64,000 nucleotides of DNA from Acanthococcus lagerstroemiae (Eukaryota > Arthropoda > Insecta > Hemiptera > Eriococcidae), in NCBI GenBank assembly GCA_031841125.1, contig CM063114.1, forward strand, positions 27,039,266 to 27,103,265. The letters are read 5' to 3'. A program made the position numbers and the translations under genes. Within the stretch, counting starts at the first letter, position 1. The number at the start of each line of letters is the position of its first letter. The notes below the pieces were generated by a model that saw nothing but the letters and a program-made list of their open reading frames with translations, was not told the DNA's origin and searched no databases. Positions 36,985-48,929 of the stretch are shown one piece after another.

Positions 36985-37720
36985 ACCAAGTTCACTCACA
37001 CTCAGAAATGGACACTAAGGAATTGAGGAGTTTTGAGTACAGAATATCGTATGGGAATTAATAAAAATAAAACTGAAGTAATGGTATGTAATCGATGTGA
37101 ACATGATAACTTAAATATAAATATTGGACAGGAAAAGATTGAGGAAGTATGCGAATTTTGCTATTTAGGGAGTAAAATAACAAAATATGGAAGGAGTAAA
37201 AGGGATCTTAGTAATAGAATAGCACAAGCCAAGTTAGCATTTTATCAAAAAAGCAATATTTTCAAATCAAAAATTAATCTGGGAATTAAGAAAACTTATG
37301 ATTGGAGTGTAGCCTTGTATGGATGTGAAACGTGGACAATACGAAAACCAGAGGAGAGCAGTATTGAAGCCTTTGAGATGTGGTGCTATAGGCGGATACT
37401 TAGCATCAAATGGACGGATAAGGTAAGAAATGAAGAAGTACTTAACAGAGCAGCTGGTTAAATGGATATTTGTAATTGTCTGAAGAGAAGGAGAGATAAA
37501 CTAATAGGGCATAATTTGAGGCACCCAGGAATAATATCACTGCTGTTAGAAGGAAGAGCGGAGGGAAAGAATTGTGTAAATCGGCAAAGATTCTAGTATG
37601 TTCAACAGATAATATCAAGGATGTCGAATGTAAGTATTATTACGAAATGAAAGAACTTGCACAAGAAATGGAGAGCTGCATCAAACCGATCGTAAGACTG
37701 ATAACCTTATCATCTTCAGG
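36985..37720 (+). pseudogene. RTE-like LINE, C-terminal reverse-transcriptase fragment
   Basis: An open stretch of about 140 codons gives the typical end of this LINE protein: RMGINKNKTEVMVCN, CEFCYLGSKITKYGRSKRDL, IAQAKLAFYQKSNIF, WSVALYGCETWTI, EAFEMWCYRRILSIKWTDK. It continues after a stop as KLIGHNLRHPGIISLLLEGR-like and ELAQEMESCI. It parallels 14770-16690 but is clearly a different copy. The catalytic palm is missing, so it is a 5'-truncated relic even though this part stays open. Confidence 0.85.
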
Positions 37721-37984
37721 GGAATATTGGAGCACAAAACCAAGTTAGACTAAAGATAATTTACAACAACCAAATATGTAGTTCAGAAAGTACCAAAACA
37801 TTAACCTAACAGGGAAATCAAGTTAGTAAATATTCTTATTAGTCTATGAGTAAAATAAGTATAATGTGATGACTCGAGGGCCCCTGAAAAGCCTTCGGCA
37901 AAAGGTGACCCTTGAGCCAATATCATTAATAATGCACATTAAACTTATGCAATTAAAAAAAAATAAAATACATACATATAAAGA

Positions 37985-38120
37985 AAAAACACTATGATCA
38001 ATACTATCGATAGTTTTTCAAAACCTATCCGATACTATCGAACAAACTGATTTCTTTGACTTACAGCTATTGATACTATCGATAGTGAAAAACTATCGAC
38101 TATCGCCCAGCACTAGTTAT
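37985..38120. repeat. Fragment of a DNA element with clustered ACTATCGATAGT
   Basis: The word ACTATCGATAGT occurs twice and related CTATCGA words several times. The right end reads GACTATCGCCCAGCACT, inverse AGTGCTGGGCGATAGTC, which looks like the tip of a hAT-type element. No left tip was found, so the copy is probably truncated. Confidence 0.55.
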
Positions 38121-40865
38121 GAAGCCGCAATTTCGTGTTATGCGAAATGGAAAAAATTTGCGGCGGCAATAATTTTTTGGACTTGGTTACGGTCGCAGTC
38201 AACCCATCGTGAAAAGTAAAATCATTTCCTGGAAAAATGATGTCGCTGTTCGAAACGGCAACATTGCTTGTATACGTAATGAATGAGAGGTGTACCTACC
38301 CTTGTGCTTTCCAAGGGTGTCGGGTGCATTTTCCCTCTTCATCCCATTCACTTTTCCAAAGCCAACTACGTTCTGCGTAGCGGATCGATAGAAAGCCAGT
38401 GTTCGTATTTTTTCGTGCTACGTTGATTTTCTGTCCAATTCTTTCTCAGTTTTGACACTTACAATGCATTCCACGAGCCAGCAATTGTCCTAAATTGATG
38501 AAGTAAGCATTTTTAATTTTGCTACAGCTGTACAGGTTCGGTGCTGATCGCGGCAACCGTATGTTGAACTAGAACTGATGGTCAACGCTATGTCCATTTG
38601 CCTCATGTATGTTACTGCCCTTCGTGTACTGAATTCAGTTTCCATCAATTTTTCATTTCGATGGTGGTGTCAAATGAAATTAGTGTCACATCAGGGCGTG
38701 AAATTCGTTTCCATTTCCAATGGTGTTTGACCGACACCCATGGTGACTAGTATGTTGATGTTAACATTTACTTGTATACAGACAAGATGGTGCAGAATGA
38801 TATGCACAAATTTGTACGCGAATGTGTGTGTGTATCTGAATCATCTCGTGTATGATTTTTGAAAACTCGTGTCCTCTTTGTTTTAATAATGTTGACTAGG
38901 CCTCGCTGCCCTGCTTGCGGTCTCAGAAATGTCCTCATACCTTTCATGGTATTCTGAATCTAGTTCGACGTATTTTGATTCCCCTTTGGCTAATCACGAA
39001 CTTTGTAATTACGTGCTCACGATGTACAACACAACATGTCGCTAATGCAGTTTTGTTTTCAATTGCAGACGATCGCAGGAACCATGAAACGTTCCAGGAA
39101 AAAATATGGATAAATTAAGTGAGTAACTGAATTGGAAATTTGCTCTTTACACATTGCAGTTTGCAAGTGCCCTCGGTTCGGGTTTCCAATCGCGCCAAAT
39201 TTCCGTCTGCACCGGTAAATAGTGCAGGCCCGTGCTGTCTGAGCATTCGGTTGTGAAATTTATGACCGGAAGAATTAAAACTACCTAATTGAAATCGTAC
39301 GACTGCGCCAGCATCTGTATTAATATTTTCTCGTTACATGGGACTTGATAGAATTGAAGAGCTTGCGGACGAGAGGGGTGTGGCCGATGTTCTCAGTAGT
39401 AAAAATGGAAACGATGTACGCTTCGTCGGTCAGTCCTGTCTCCGTGTGCTTGTCCTGGGAAGCATTTTCCCTCTTTATTTTTCAAGGATGACCCCCCCCC
39501 CAATTTTGGCGGTATGGTATTGAGTATTAGCAGCGAAGTAGATTCTTCAATATTCACTCATGTTTCGCCTACTGAGAGGAGCCTGTATACTCACTTTTGG
39601 TGAGGTACACCGACTCGAAAGATTTTTCTCGTTTACGAGACCCCCGCATCCCAATTAAAACCCAAGAATTGGAAGCTAGCACGTGGGATCTATTTGTAAA
39701 CGAAACGCTGGCTTTACGACGTCGCGTCGTTTCATTTCATTTTTTTTTTCTCCCTTTCATCATTACACGAATATGAAGGGGGAATTTTCAATTTGTGTGT
39801 TGTGGAGTCGTACAGAGCCGATCTATTTATGTCTTGTTCGACAATGTGGCAGATGTTGGATGTTGGAAGAAGCGTAGAAACTGTGTTCATCATATAGTTC
39901 ATGTAGATTTCCTAATTCAATTATTACGTGTTTAATGAATGGACTGTTCCGTCGTGTGTGTACGCTTTTGTTTCCTGCTAAAGTTTCAGTTCTGTGTGGT
40001 GCGTTTCGAATGTTTATTGAACCTCTCGGATATCTAGTTCTGATGAAATCGTCGAAGTGCTGAGCGCTTTTTCGTTATAAGTATGTGGCCTAACCAAGTA
40101 CAGCGACGGTATATCGGGTAACCAGAAGAGATCGGCAAAAATAGGAGAATTGCAGCAGATACCGGGAGTATGCAATAAATAACTGAATAAGTTTGCTTGT
40201 GCAGTGCGAAAGAGTCTCATATTTATTCTAATTTGTTGTGTTTATGAAAGCCTGTTGTTCAAAGTAGATTCTAGAAGCATACAAATCAGCTCTGTAGTTC
40301 TGTGCGAAAAAAGCGTGCACCAGTGTATCAAACTTGTACACTGCTGAGGAGGGTTCAACAAGGCATAGAAACAGGGCAAGGGGAGCAGTTGCCACCAAGG
40401 ATTCAGTATACAAACGGTCATTAGAGATATTGTCTACCCCTTCATAATTTACCATTTCTTTTGGGGATCATTGTAATTATAAAAACTAGTGGAAAACATT
40501 GGTGAATCGCAGCAGGATCCAAATCGGATGCAGGAAGACAGTTTCACGTTCAAGTTATGAGAGACCAAGTCGTCGATTACTGTCGTAAGCGCCACTGCAA
40601 TCATGTGACAAAGTACACAAAGTAGTTTCTACAACAGCTAATTGCCATGGCGCTTATGACGCTCGGTCATAGAACTTAGTTCCCGAGGTGCAGCCGTTGG
40701 AAGTTATTTAGGTCGAAAACATCCATTTGGGAATTTTTGCCGTATCTAATGGAGTTAACACTGCTCTGCCACTTCCCACTGGTCGCATTCTCCTAGCGTT
40801 CTCCTAATTACGAGCAAGATGAATAATTTCACTACAAAGAACGAAGTTGTGTACCGTAAATCATA
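38121..40865. other. No supported gene
   Basis: Less AT-rich than average, with several short open stretches near 38890-39120 and 39338-39520 but no joined exons or known domains. It could hold first exons or leader sequence of an unrecognised gene. Confidence 0.35.
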
Positions 40866-41010
40866 TATCAGGTCTGGTACCAGAACTCTTGTATAGGGGG
40901 ATTTCATGGTGTTGGTTCTTAAAAATGATACAAACAACTCATTTGCGAACAAGGCGAGCAAAAATGTTGCAAATTTTAGAAAATTTCTGTGATTTTTTAA
41001 AATGTTTGAT
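40866..41010 (+). repeat. Dispersed repeat, copy 2
   Basis: It parallels 19860-20000 (GGTACCAGAACTCTTGTAT, then GGTGTTGGTTCTTAAAA). Its immediate right neighbour is different from that of copy 1. Confidence 0.55.
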
Positions 41011-41224
41011 GGTTGAGCCAAATGGTATTGTTTGTCAACAAAACTGAAAATGAACTGAAAATCAGGACAAATGCATGGAGAGCATTTTGGGCACAATAGG
41101 TCCGTTTTGAGCAATTTTTACTAAGGGTTTGGGAGGTTATAAAAATGCCGAATTGCCAAATAGAAACTTTAGTAACATTTTACCGGCTTTAGGAACCGTT
41201 GAAGTGAAAGAGAAGAACAAAAAA

Positions 41225-41418
41225 CTCCGAGCCCTGGAATCCGCTCTTTCGAGCATTACTTCAGAGACGTCGGGGAGGCTGTTAGGGCTGTCTTAGCCCT
41301 CTTCCCTTCTGGCCGAAAAATCGGCCTAGGTCGAAATCTGGCGAGTTGCTGCGTGGACTTACCCAGGACCTCCGGATTTCGAGACCAACGCGCTATCCAC
41401 TCGACCAACCAGACCCCC
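41225..41418 (-). mobile_element. tRNA-derived SINE, nearly full length
   Basis: On the minus strand it begins with a tRNA-like part (GGTTGGTCGAGTGGATAGCG with an A box, then TGGTCTCGAAATCC and GGAGGTCCTGGG). It passes to AGCAACTCGCCAGATTTCGA and ends with the family tail CGACGTCTCTGAAGTAATGC, GGGCTCGG. The B box is mutated (GGTAAGTCC). The anticodon-loop word CTCGAAA resembles tRNA-Ser(CGA), but the parent tRNA is uncertain. Confidence 0.88.
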
Positions 41419-41995
41419 TGCGGGTAATATTATCAAAACACTTAAAGTATGCAGGCCATCTTGTCAGAGAATCCAATTCGAAATGGAATAAAAGGGTAAC
41501 GTTTTGGACTCCCCAGCGAAAATGCAAACGGGAAGGCCAGTGATGTGATGGGCAGACAAGATTGGTCAGCTGATCGACTCAAACTGGTTCTCTGTAGTCA
41601 AAAACAGGAAAAAATGGTCTGAGCTGAGCAAGGCTTATGTGTATGCGGGTGATTCTCGGATAATTATCTCATTTAAGTCCCGAGCGAATTGTAGACTATA
41701 TTTTCAATTTTCAAATGACCAACCTAGAACAAAATCAGATAATTTTCCAGACGAAAAAACATCCTCTCCCCCGTCAAAAAAATTAACAAATATCAAGTTT
41801 CGCATTCCCGTGGTGTGTCCATATTTGAAGTTTTATTTTTAACATGAATGTATGTGATCTTCAGTACAGCGTTTTTGTCCTGAGACTGTTTTATCGGGAG
41901 ACCTAGGCAACAGATGAACTTCAAATTGTGTTCAGACTATTCTATACCATCAAGAAGGGGAAAGGGCAGTCACTTTTGTGCATGTCCACACTCTT

Positions 41996-42436
41996 TGTTA
42001 TCTCATTCCCATGACGTATTAAGTAGCGTGTTAGAGGCACCACCTAAAAAGCAATCAGCTCTCACTGACGCCAACACTTATGCTAATGTCTAGTCAGCAT
42101 GCCTGTAGTATTCGCATACGTCAAGCGGTCAACGTTAAGTCAGTGTGTCGAAATATGACGAAGACGTTGGTTGTGTGTTCTTGATCCTCATTTCCGTGGC
42201 AAAAAGTTTTTCGTTGTAGAAGTACAACTAAATAAGTCCTCTTTATCGTTCATGAACTGCGTGTGTCCTCAAGTGAGCCAACACTGAATTTTGTGCGTAC
42301 ACACACTTCTGTATCAACTAGATGTATTTTACGTTACGGTGAAAATCTCATTCCCTTGTTTCTCATTCTCGTGGACTTTGTATAATTTTGCATTTCCACG
42401 GGAATGAGATCTGGTCCATGGAAATGAGGTTACTCA
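41996..42436. repeat. MITE-like region with six copies of CTCATTYCCRTGG
   Basis: TTATCTCATTCCCATG near the left and its inverse CATGGAAATGAGGTTA at the right could be terminal repeats. Further copies lie near 42188, 42348, 42361 and (inverted) 42395. No coding content. Confidence 0.5.
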
Positions 42437-42439
42437 TTG

Positions 42440-42655
42440 AAAATCCTAGTTTGATTGGTCGAGTGGATAGCGTGTCGGTCTCGGAAACCGGAGGTCCCGA
42501 GTTCGAGCCCTCTTAGCGACCCTCTACATTTCCACCGAGGCCGGGTTTTCGGCAAGACGAGAGAAGGGCTAAGACAGCTCTAACAGCTTCCCCTACGTCT
42601 CTGAGGTAATGCTCGAAAAGGCGGATTTCAGGGCTCGGGTTGAGAGTAAAATTAG
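42440..42655 (+). mobile_element. tRNA-derived SINE with intact A and B boxes
   Basis: The A box TGGTCGAGTGG (42456-42466) and B box GTTCGAGCC (42501-42509) both fit the RNA polymerase III consensus exactly. Between them CGGTCTCGGAAACCG can form an anticodon-type stem with a 7-base loop. The tail GGGCTAAGACAGCTCTAACA, GTCTCTGAGGTAATGCTCGA, GGGCTCGGGTTGAGAG is shared with three other copies in the window. The 5' boundary is approximate. Confidence 0.9.
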
Positions 42656-43094
42656 AAAAGTGGAGATGGCGCCAAGAGAAACTGGAAAAAGTCGAGAAGA
42701 AATTTTACTTGAGAAAAGAAAAGTGGACAGACTTCGCCTAAAAACTGACTAATACAAAGAACAAAATGTTGGTTACAAATTGTTGAGGTGGCCTCAAACT
42801 GTGTGGCAGTGGTGTGAATGGTCAAATTTAGGTTATAGTTTTTTCTCTTTTATTGGATAAAAAGTTTCTTTGGACCATTTGCAGAGTAAAATAGAGGGGT
42901 TACAATCACTACGAGAGAAAATTTAGACTATTTTTTTAGTTTCTTGCCTGGAACATATTAACCAATGAGCGAATACCTGTAGTATGTTAAGAGATAATTT
43001 TTGAACCAACCAAAAAAAAATTATCATTCTAGCTTCCTTAGTTTTGGAGATGGTGCCAGTATGCAAGGTATGTGCATGTTTGGAGAATCACCCC

Positions 43095-44624
43095 TATTTT
43101 AGAGAGAACATGCTCAACAAGGCTAATGATTCAACTTCGACGGTTCATTCCTTTTAATACTGAGTACTAAATGCATTGCATCCTAAAAAAAAATAAAAAA
43201 ATATGCAATGATGAATTTGACTTTCCATGTATTATAAATCCTAGAAAGAGAGGTACTGACCACGCCAGAGGGGTTACTTTTGTGAGACATGAGGGGATCA
43301 CAGCACCCCTGTCCGCTCTTCGTTAATACACAAGTGGTTCCTTTTCAGAGGAAAGGCTTTTTTTCTCCGTTCAAAATCAACATTTCAGACACCATTTCTA
43401 TTCCGTTCTGTTCTGAGTCAAAAATTAGTCGCAAGTTCATCTCAGTCATTGGACTTCCTAGTTTGTTGAGGAGGATAACATTAAAATAAGATAGAGCACT
43501 TCGTTCTGGGTTGAGAATTTTCAACCAGCTTCGATAAGTTTCTGTTGCAAAGAAGTAAAAGTTCTTATTCCTGATTTAATCCATTCTGGTTATAATTGAA
43601 AAATTCATAATTACATAATGTGGAAAATCGCGGGCTTACATTTGAATCTTCTTGGCTCCTTCAATTCGCGCGATAGGCAATATGTCCACCAAAATTAAGT
43701 TAAAACTGTGGGGCATTGATAACATTTTTGAAGTTTCGCATCTTTTGGCAAGAAAAATTTGTTCCTCTTTTGTATTCAAATTTCAGTCTACTCGTGTTAA
43801 GTGTTCATGATATGAAGTTTCTTCTAATTTTGACCTAATGTTTAAATTGAAATATGTACTAGAAGAAAGGTGGGTTAAAATTCAGACCTATAGAGCTCCT
43901 TCAATTCACACAATCGGCAATAGAGTCAAACCATTTTACAATGTCACTCGTACCACTCACTAAGAGCCGTCATTCTCCTCTTCCAATTTTATCTTTATGG
44001 TGACACCTGAGTAAAAAACTAAAAACTCGAATTTACGTAACCCCTTCAATTAGCCGTGTAGACAGTGAGGCGACAAAACTAAATCAGAACCTGCCATTGA
44101 AAAGACTGGTCCATAAGACGATAGGGGGCTGGATTGGAAGCACTTTCGAAGGAAAAAACGACTTTAGGCTATATTTGGACTTGAGAACTTTCAAACGGCC
44201 GACCTTGAGTGAGCTCATTTCGCAAGCGAAAGAATCAAATTCGTCCTATTGGGGTGATCCCGGGGTCTTGATTCTTGAACAGATTAGAGTTTCACACCTC
44301 ATTACCATGGAGCGGATTTGGCCCTCAACAAAAAGGAAGTGTCCTTTCGAAAAACAAAAATTGTTCGAGAACTTTTTAGTTTCCTTTCCAAAAAAGTAAA
44401 CCGTTATGGCACGACAGTCCAAAAATCTTCATTTTCAGGGAGGGGGGAGGTGTGTGGCAATGAAAGTGTTCTTGCTCTGTTCTCCTGCAATACAATTATT
44501 CATTTGGTCATCGCTATCCCATTAGTTTTTCAAAGTGGCTACATGTTACTTTTGCGGGGTTTTATGTATTCATTAAGAATTCACATGATGGAATTCTTTG
44601 AATTACGCTGAAACCCTGTAACAT
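43095..44624. other. No gene seen; loose tandem repeats at 43650-44080
   Basis: The phrase CTCCTTCAATTCRCRCRATMGGCAATA occurs near 43660 and 43895, and a diverged form near 44041. This suggests an old tandem repeat. Open frames at 44097-44611 lack recognisable domains. Confidence 0.45.
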
Positions 44625-46215
44625 ATTTATTGGGATGGTCCTTCTTTTCGACTTTTGATTTTTTTAAATGGGTCGCCCCCAGATTGGCTCCTAATAAAAA
44701 GAAAAATTTCTGTAAAGTTTGAGCAAAATTGGAAAAGGTTAACTCATGTCACCAGGGGAAAGAAGTTCTTACGAAAATTATTTTCCTTTTCAGATCGATG
44801 TTTTGAAGGATCGCTGAATTCATTCCAGGGGTTATTTCCTCCTTCCCTCGTCCTTTCAAGCTTCAGGGAGGGGGGTAATCTCCAGTTACTCCTATTTCTC
44901 TCAATTTCAGAGTTCTTCACATCTACTATAGGATTTTTTGCTCACTAAATCTGTTTTAGGGGTTCTTCCTCCCCTCCTCTCAATCCGTGAAGCTTCACTG
45001 GGGCTAGTCTTCAGTAACTCCAATTTCCCCAATTTTTCAGTTCTCTACGTCGATAGAAAGATTTTTTGAATCGCTGAATCCGTTTCAGGGATTCTTTCTT
45101 CCCTCCCCTCAACCGTTGAGGTTTCATGGGGAGCTAATCTCCAATTACTCGAATTTCCCTGAATTTCAATTTATGTTATTGGATACGTAAGAATTGTGGA
45201 AATTGGTGTAATTAAAGACTAGCCTCCTGTGGAGCCCCGAGAATTAAGAGAGAGAGAAAAACAGTAATATCGACAGAAATAACTTGGAAATTAGAGATAT
45301 TGTAGTAATTGGAGATTAGCCTCCGTGGAGCTTCAAGGATTTTGGAGGGAGGTGGGGGAGGCAGAAATAGTGAAACGGATTTAGTGACCCAGAAAGCCGT
45401 ACTATCGACGTAATGAACTAGAGAATCAGGGACACTGGAGTAATTGAAGATTAGCCCTCTGTGGAGCCTCAAGAGTTGAAAGGAAGTGGGAAGGTTGCTT
45501 GAAATGGATTCAGTGACCTAGGAAACCGAGCTACCGATGCAAGGAACTCGGTGAAGTAACTGGAAATTAGCCCCTCCTCGTGGAGCTTGGATGGTTTAAA
45601 AGAGAGAGATGAATTCAGCCACACTTAAAACCTTCATATGGGAAAGAAAATAATTTTTAGATTCATATTGGGATTTAAACCTGCACTAGAGTGCGCTGCA
45701 AAATTAGATGCGCGGGTGTTAGCGGGTGAAAATGAGTGAGTGATCATGTGTACTTTCAAATAGAAACACTGCTATCTTCAGTAGGGCAAAAAACCGAGTA
45801 AAAATTATTCTGCCAGTAGAACTGATTATAATTTAATTTTTTGGGGATGATGCAGTTGAATATAGGACAAATTTTCTTTGAAAGTGAATTTCTAATCAAC
45901 TTAATGACAGTTGAAGTTTGCTACACGCTTACGGTAAATCATACGTGATCACTCACTCATATCGCAGGGCTGCCAACACTTGAAACTCTAAGTTTAAATC
46001 CCAATGGGGAGGCTCCCCCAACGATTGAAGCTCAAGTCCCAGAAATTAATGTTAATTCCAATGAGAACTTTTCCCCTCTTGGGATACAGATTTAACCGTT
46101 TTCTATTTTGCTCAAACCTTGCAGAATTTAAAAAAAAAAAATTGTCGGCTTCATGGGAAACATGACTTTTTTTCCTTACCCAGAACAAATAAGGACCACC
46201 CCAATAATCATATTA
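44625..46215. repeat. Large palindrome whose arms are tandem repeats
   Basis: The left arm (about 44625-45185) and right arm (about 45190-46215) are inverses. The outer parts share ATTGGGRTGGTCCTT and TTTGAGCAAAAT. The inner parts are about three units of roughly 125 bases on each side (left: CGCTGAATYC, CTTCCCTCCCCTC, GGGAGCTAATCTCCAATTAC; right: the inverse, GTAATTGGAGATTAGCCTCC). The architecture resembles Foldback-type transposons, whose long ends are built from tandem repeats. No transposase is seen. The right arm carries a separate insertion at 45667-46005. Confidence 0.7.
45667..46005. mobile_element. MITE inserted in the right arm of the palindrome
   Basis: The tips ATTGGGATTTAAAC and GTTTAAATCCCAAT are exact inverses. 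Further in, GAGTGAGTGATCA near 45735 pairs with TGATCACTCACTC near 45945. It accounts for the asymmetry between the two arms of the surrounding palindrome. Confidence 0.65.
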
Positions 46216-46524
46216 TTGGATTTATTTACTGTTCATTCCTGCGTGTGTTCTAAATTAATACAGATCCCTTCCTCCTTTTGATAACTTACCCATAAGGTGT
46301 CCCGATGTGAATGATCCCCCTTCAACAGGACAAGCAGGCAACTTATCGTGACCGCAGGTAGATATGATTGTGTGCCCTTATTTCTGAAAGGTCTAAGATA
46401 ATCAATCGGCGAAATGATTTACTTCCTTTGTGGAAAAATTGTAATTTTTTATTATTGTCGAAAATTAGATCAAGTGGTAGCAGTTTCTAGGTACAGTAAA
46501 TGGCAGTTGCAGTTTTGCGCTAAC

Positions 46525-46691
46525 CTAGAAAAACAATCTCCTTCAAAGAAGTAGTCAGATCCTTCAATTGACGTTATCTTGTCGCCTTCACAAGTCAGAA
46601 GAGGCAAATATATCTGCATGTCGTTAAGATTAGTTGCCTGCGTAGTCGAAGTAGGATCATTCACTGCGAAACATCTTGCACCGTTTGACAT
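46525..46691 (-). CDS. Candidate first coding exon (minus strand)
   Basis: An ATG at 46689-46691 opens about 55 codons (MSNGARCFAVNDPTSTTQAT.., ..LLTCEGDKITSIEGSDYF) before a donor-like CTAG/GTTAGC at 46524. The peptide has balanced composition, unlike chance frames in this AT-rich DNA. No downstream exon was found and no family is recognised. Confidence 0.35.
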
Positions 46692-47167
46692 TCACTTTTT
46701 AGAGGTAGATAATTGAAAGTGTAACACGTTGCACTTGCTACTTGAACTTTTTTTTGAAGAGTCTTAAGCTTTTTGAATATGCGCGACAGAGAAAATGAAT
46801 TAAGTTTATCAGGTTTCGTGTACTGATAACAACGAGAACTTCGGAATTTGTATGCGATAGGAATAGAAAATAAAATAGGATTATGATCTCATCTGGTTAT
46901 CCGAGTATTAGTCGAAGGTACCCTAGTGTAACTGTACATGTTCGTTGTTTAGTTATTTAAAAATCAATTTTAGGTGCTGTATGCGTTTAGAAATTTTGCA
47001 GAAGTGATTCGAGATTCGAATATTCCGCGCTTGAAATTGTTGTGTGTTGTGAATTACGTACATTGTCTCCATCTGAAGACATTTTAAGACAGAGATTTGC
47101 GTTCAAACGTTCACATTCGGTCGGTCGGTCTTCATAATTTCTAAATCAAACTTTAACACTGGCCGCC
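46692..47167. promoter_or_regulatory. Possible shared promoter between two divergent candidate exons
   Basis: The 476 bases separate a minus-strand start at 46691 from a plus-strand start at 47168. The stretch is less repetitive than its neighbourhood and has a GGTCGGTCGGTC run near 47119. No core promoter element was identified; the role is inferred from arrangement only. Confidence 0.2.
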
Positions 47168-47339
47168 ATGTTCATCGCGTTAATTTGTTTCGTGAAAACA
47201 ATTATCGACTATTCCAATAAGAGTGTGTTTCGTAAGAAGTCGTCTCATGATCAGGTGACGTGTCGTGATAAAAAACCAAAGAAGAAGAAGAATCGGTTGA
47301 AATTTAAAAAGAAAAAATTTTTCAATTCCGCCGAGAAAG
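47168..47339 (+). CDS. Candidate first coding exon, lysine-rich
   Basis: The ATG sits in a good context (GCCGCCATGT). About 57 codons follow, starting MFIALICFVKTIIDYSNKS and including KKPKKKKNRLKFKKKK, before a consensus-like donor AAAG/GTACGT at 47340. The N-terminus could be a signal peptide or membrane anchor, and the basic cluster could be a nuclear signal. These readings conflict, so no function is proposed. No second exon was identified. Confidence 0.3.
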
Positions 47340-48929
47340 GTACGTATTATCTGCTTCCGGAAGTTATCTTTGGTACTTCGAACTTTTAGGTCGCAGATCT
47401 CATTGAAAACGGCATTCTTGAAGTCTGACGTGTGTTTTTAGGCGCGATTCTCACGGTTCCGTGATGTTGAAGACTGTTCGCAGTAGCCATACTCTTTCGC
47501 GGTTGCTGGGCTGAAAGAATAAATGAGCGAAGAAACAAAGTATTTAATCTTAGAGGTTGGCAGTTTTTGAGAAAGGACTCTCCCCAGGGGTAACCACGAA
47601 TGTGCAATAAGGGTACTGCAACTTTATTCGCCTCTTCTCCTAGTAAAAGAGAAGATCCTCTGATACCGCCCTTTGCTGAAATTTGCTTTTCCAAAAGCAT
47701 GCTCCCTGCCCTTGATGCAAGTCTGTCACAGCCCTGCCCCCCTTACTCTGGTGTGTCCTTGATAGTAAACTGAAATATGAAGTTGAAAAATAAAACATCA
47801 GTGATTCAGTATGTTTACTATGTACCCAACGTATACAGACCTACTCGTAATGAGCGAGATTTACATAAATGTTAATACCTCGGAAAGAAACCTTGCTACC
47901 TTGTTCGCGTGCGGCTTTTCGATTTCAGCAGTCATGTCGACGCATACACAAGCACACGGTGGATATATTCTTAAAATGCTAATGACCTGCGTGTAAACGT
48001 GCCAGGGGGAATAATATTTGCCACCGGAACAAGAAGTGACCTGTGCGTATATATTCAGTCAATCATAAAACTGTCTACCCACGTCTAAGTGAGCATATTG
48101 TGCGAAATAATCATTATCTCGTAATTAGGCTCAGATTTGTTTTTTCTTCTGCTGAAATCTTTTCCACGGAAGGAAGAAAGTGTTGATCGAATTGCTGCTC
48201 CGGTGTAGCACTGAATTTTGACGTGTATCTACATGAATCGTGAAAACGGGATTAAGTTTACGTTTGGTGTAGGTCCCTTTTCCTGGACACTGTTATATAC
48301 GTTGAAATTCTGCTCCAGCAGGGCTGCGAAATTCCCAGTTATCTTGAAAATTGTAGTAATTAAGATTGAAAATGGGGAGGGGCGAATTCGAGAGCCGATG
48401 TAACAGACCGAATGCCTAGGAGATTAATCTGATGTATAATTAATGTCACTATAACGAATGAGTTCGTGACGTTTTTAGTACCAATAGTTCATATTTCATA
48501 AAACCTAGGATTGCAGCTAGAATTTTTATGAGTGTATTGAAAGGTGCCTGGGGATTACCACTAGAATTAAAAATTGAAATAATAGTCGCTGCTGGTTTAT
48601 AAGTTTCCTTAGAAAGTTATCATTTTACGCGGCGAGCAAAATTAACATACTTTGCTGTAAAACAGCAGTGAACTGAGGTGCCCGGAAAATTGTGTGGTCG
48701 TTGTCTTGTGTGCCTGTAGAGGATATTTTACTGTATACATTCTAAAACACGTGGCTCGGAAAGAGGGCGGGGGTATTTGCCGCCTTCGTTCGGATTTTCA
48801 AAACATACGTAACTATACCAAAAATTGTATGTATGTATTTTTCTTCTATAGATCTTATAGTTTGAAGCACCGAATTTTGACTAAAAATGCAAGAAATGAT
48901 GCCGAGATGATACTTGGCATGATCGTTTC
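47340..48929. other. No supported gene
   Basis: It could be the first intron of the candidate gene starting at 47168. No repeat or exon with borders was recognised. Confidence 0.35.

Larger units (their letters stand above)
41646..43094. mobile_element. Possible element with GGGTGATTCTC ends
   Basis: GGGTGATTCTC at 41646-41656 is matched by its inverse GAGAATCACCC at 43084-43093. Such a pair could be the ends of a DNA element enclosing the SINE and palindromic repeat at 42.0-42.65 kb. No target duplication was confirmed, so chance pairing is possible. Confidence 0.3.

Noticed and set aside
39338..39523. Open frame beginning MGLDRIEELADERG
   Set aside because: Plausible N-terminus, but the only donor-like site gives a 30-residue piece with no downstream exon; too weak to list as a gene.
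40755..41114. 119-codon minus-strand open frame with hydrophobic stretches
   Set aside because: It overlaps the dispersed repeat at 40866-41010 and has no introns, domains or homologous copy at 19860 that stays open.
42440..42520. Functional tRNA gene
   Set aside because: A and B boxes are perfect, but the acceptor stem does not close and the segment continues into the SINE body shared with other copies.
44097..44948. Three overlapping open frames of about 100 codons
   Set aside because: They overlap in different frames, lack domains, and the last lies within the tandem-repeat palindrome.
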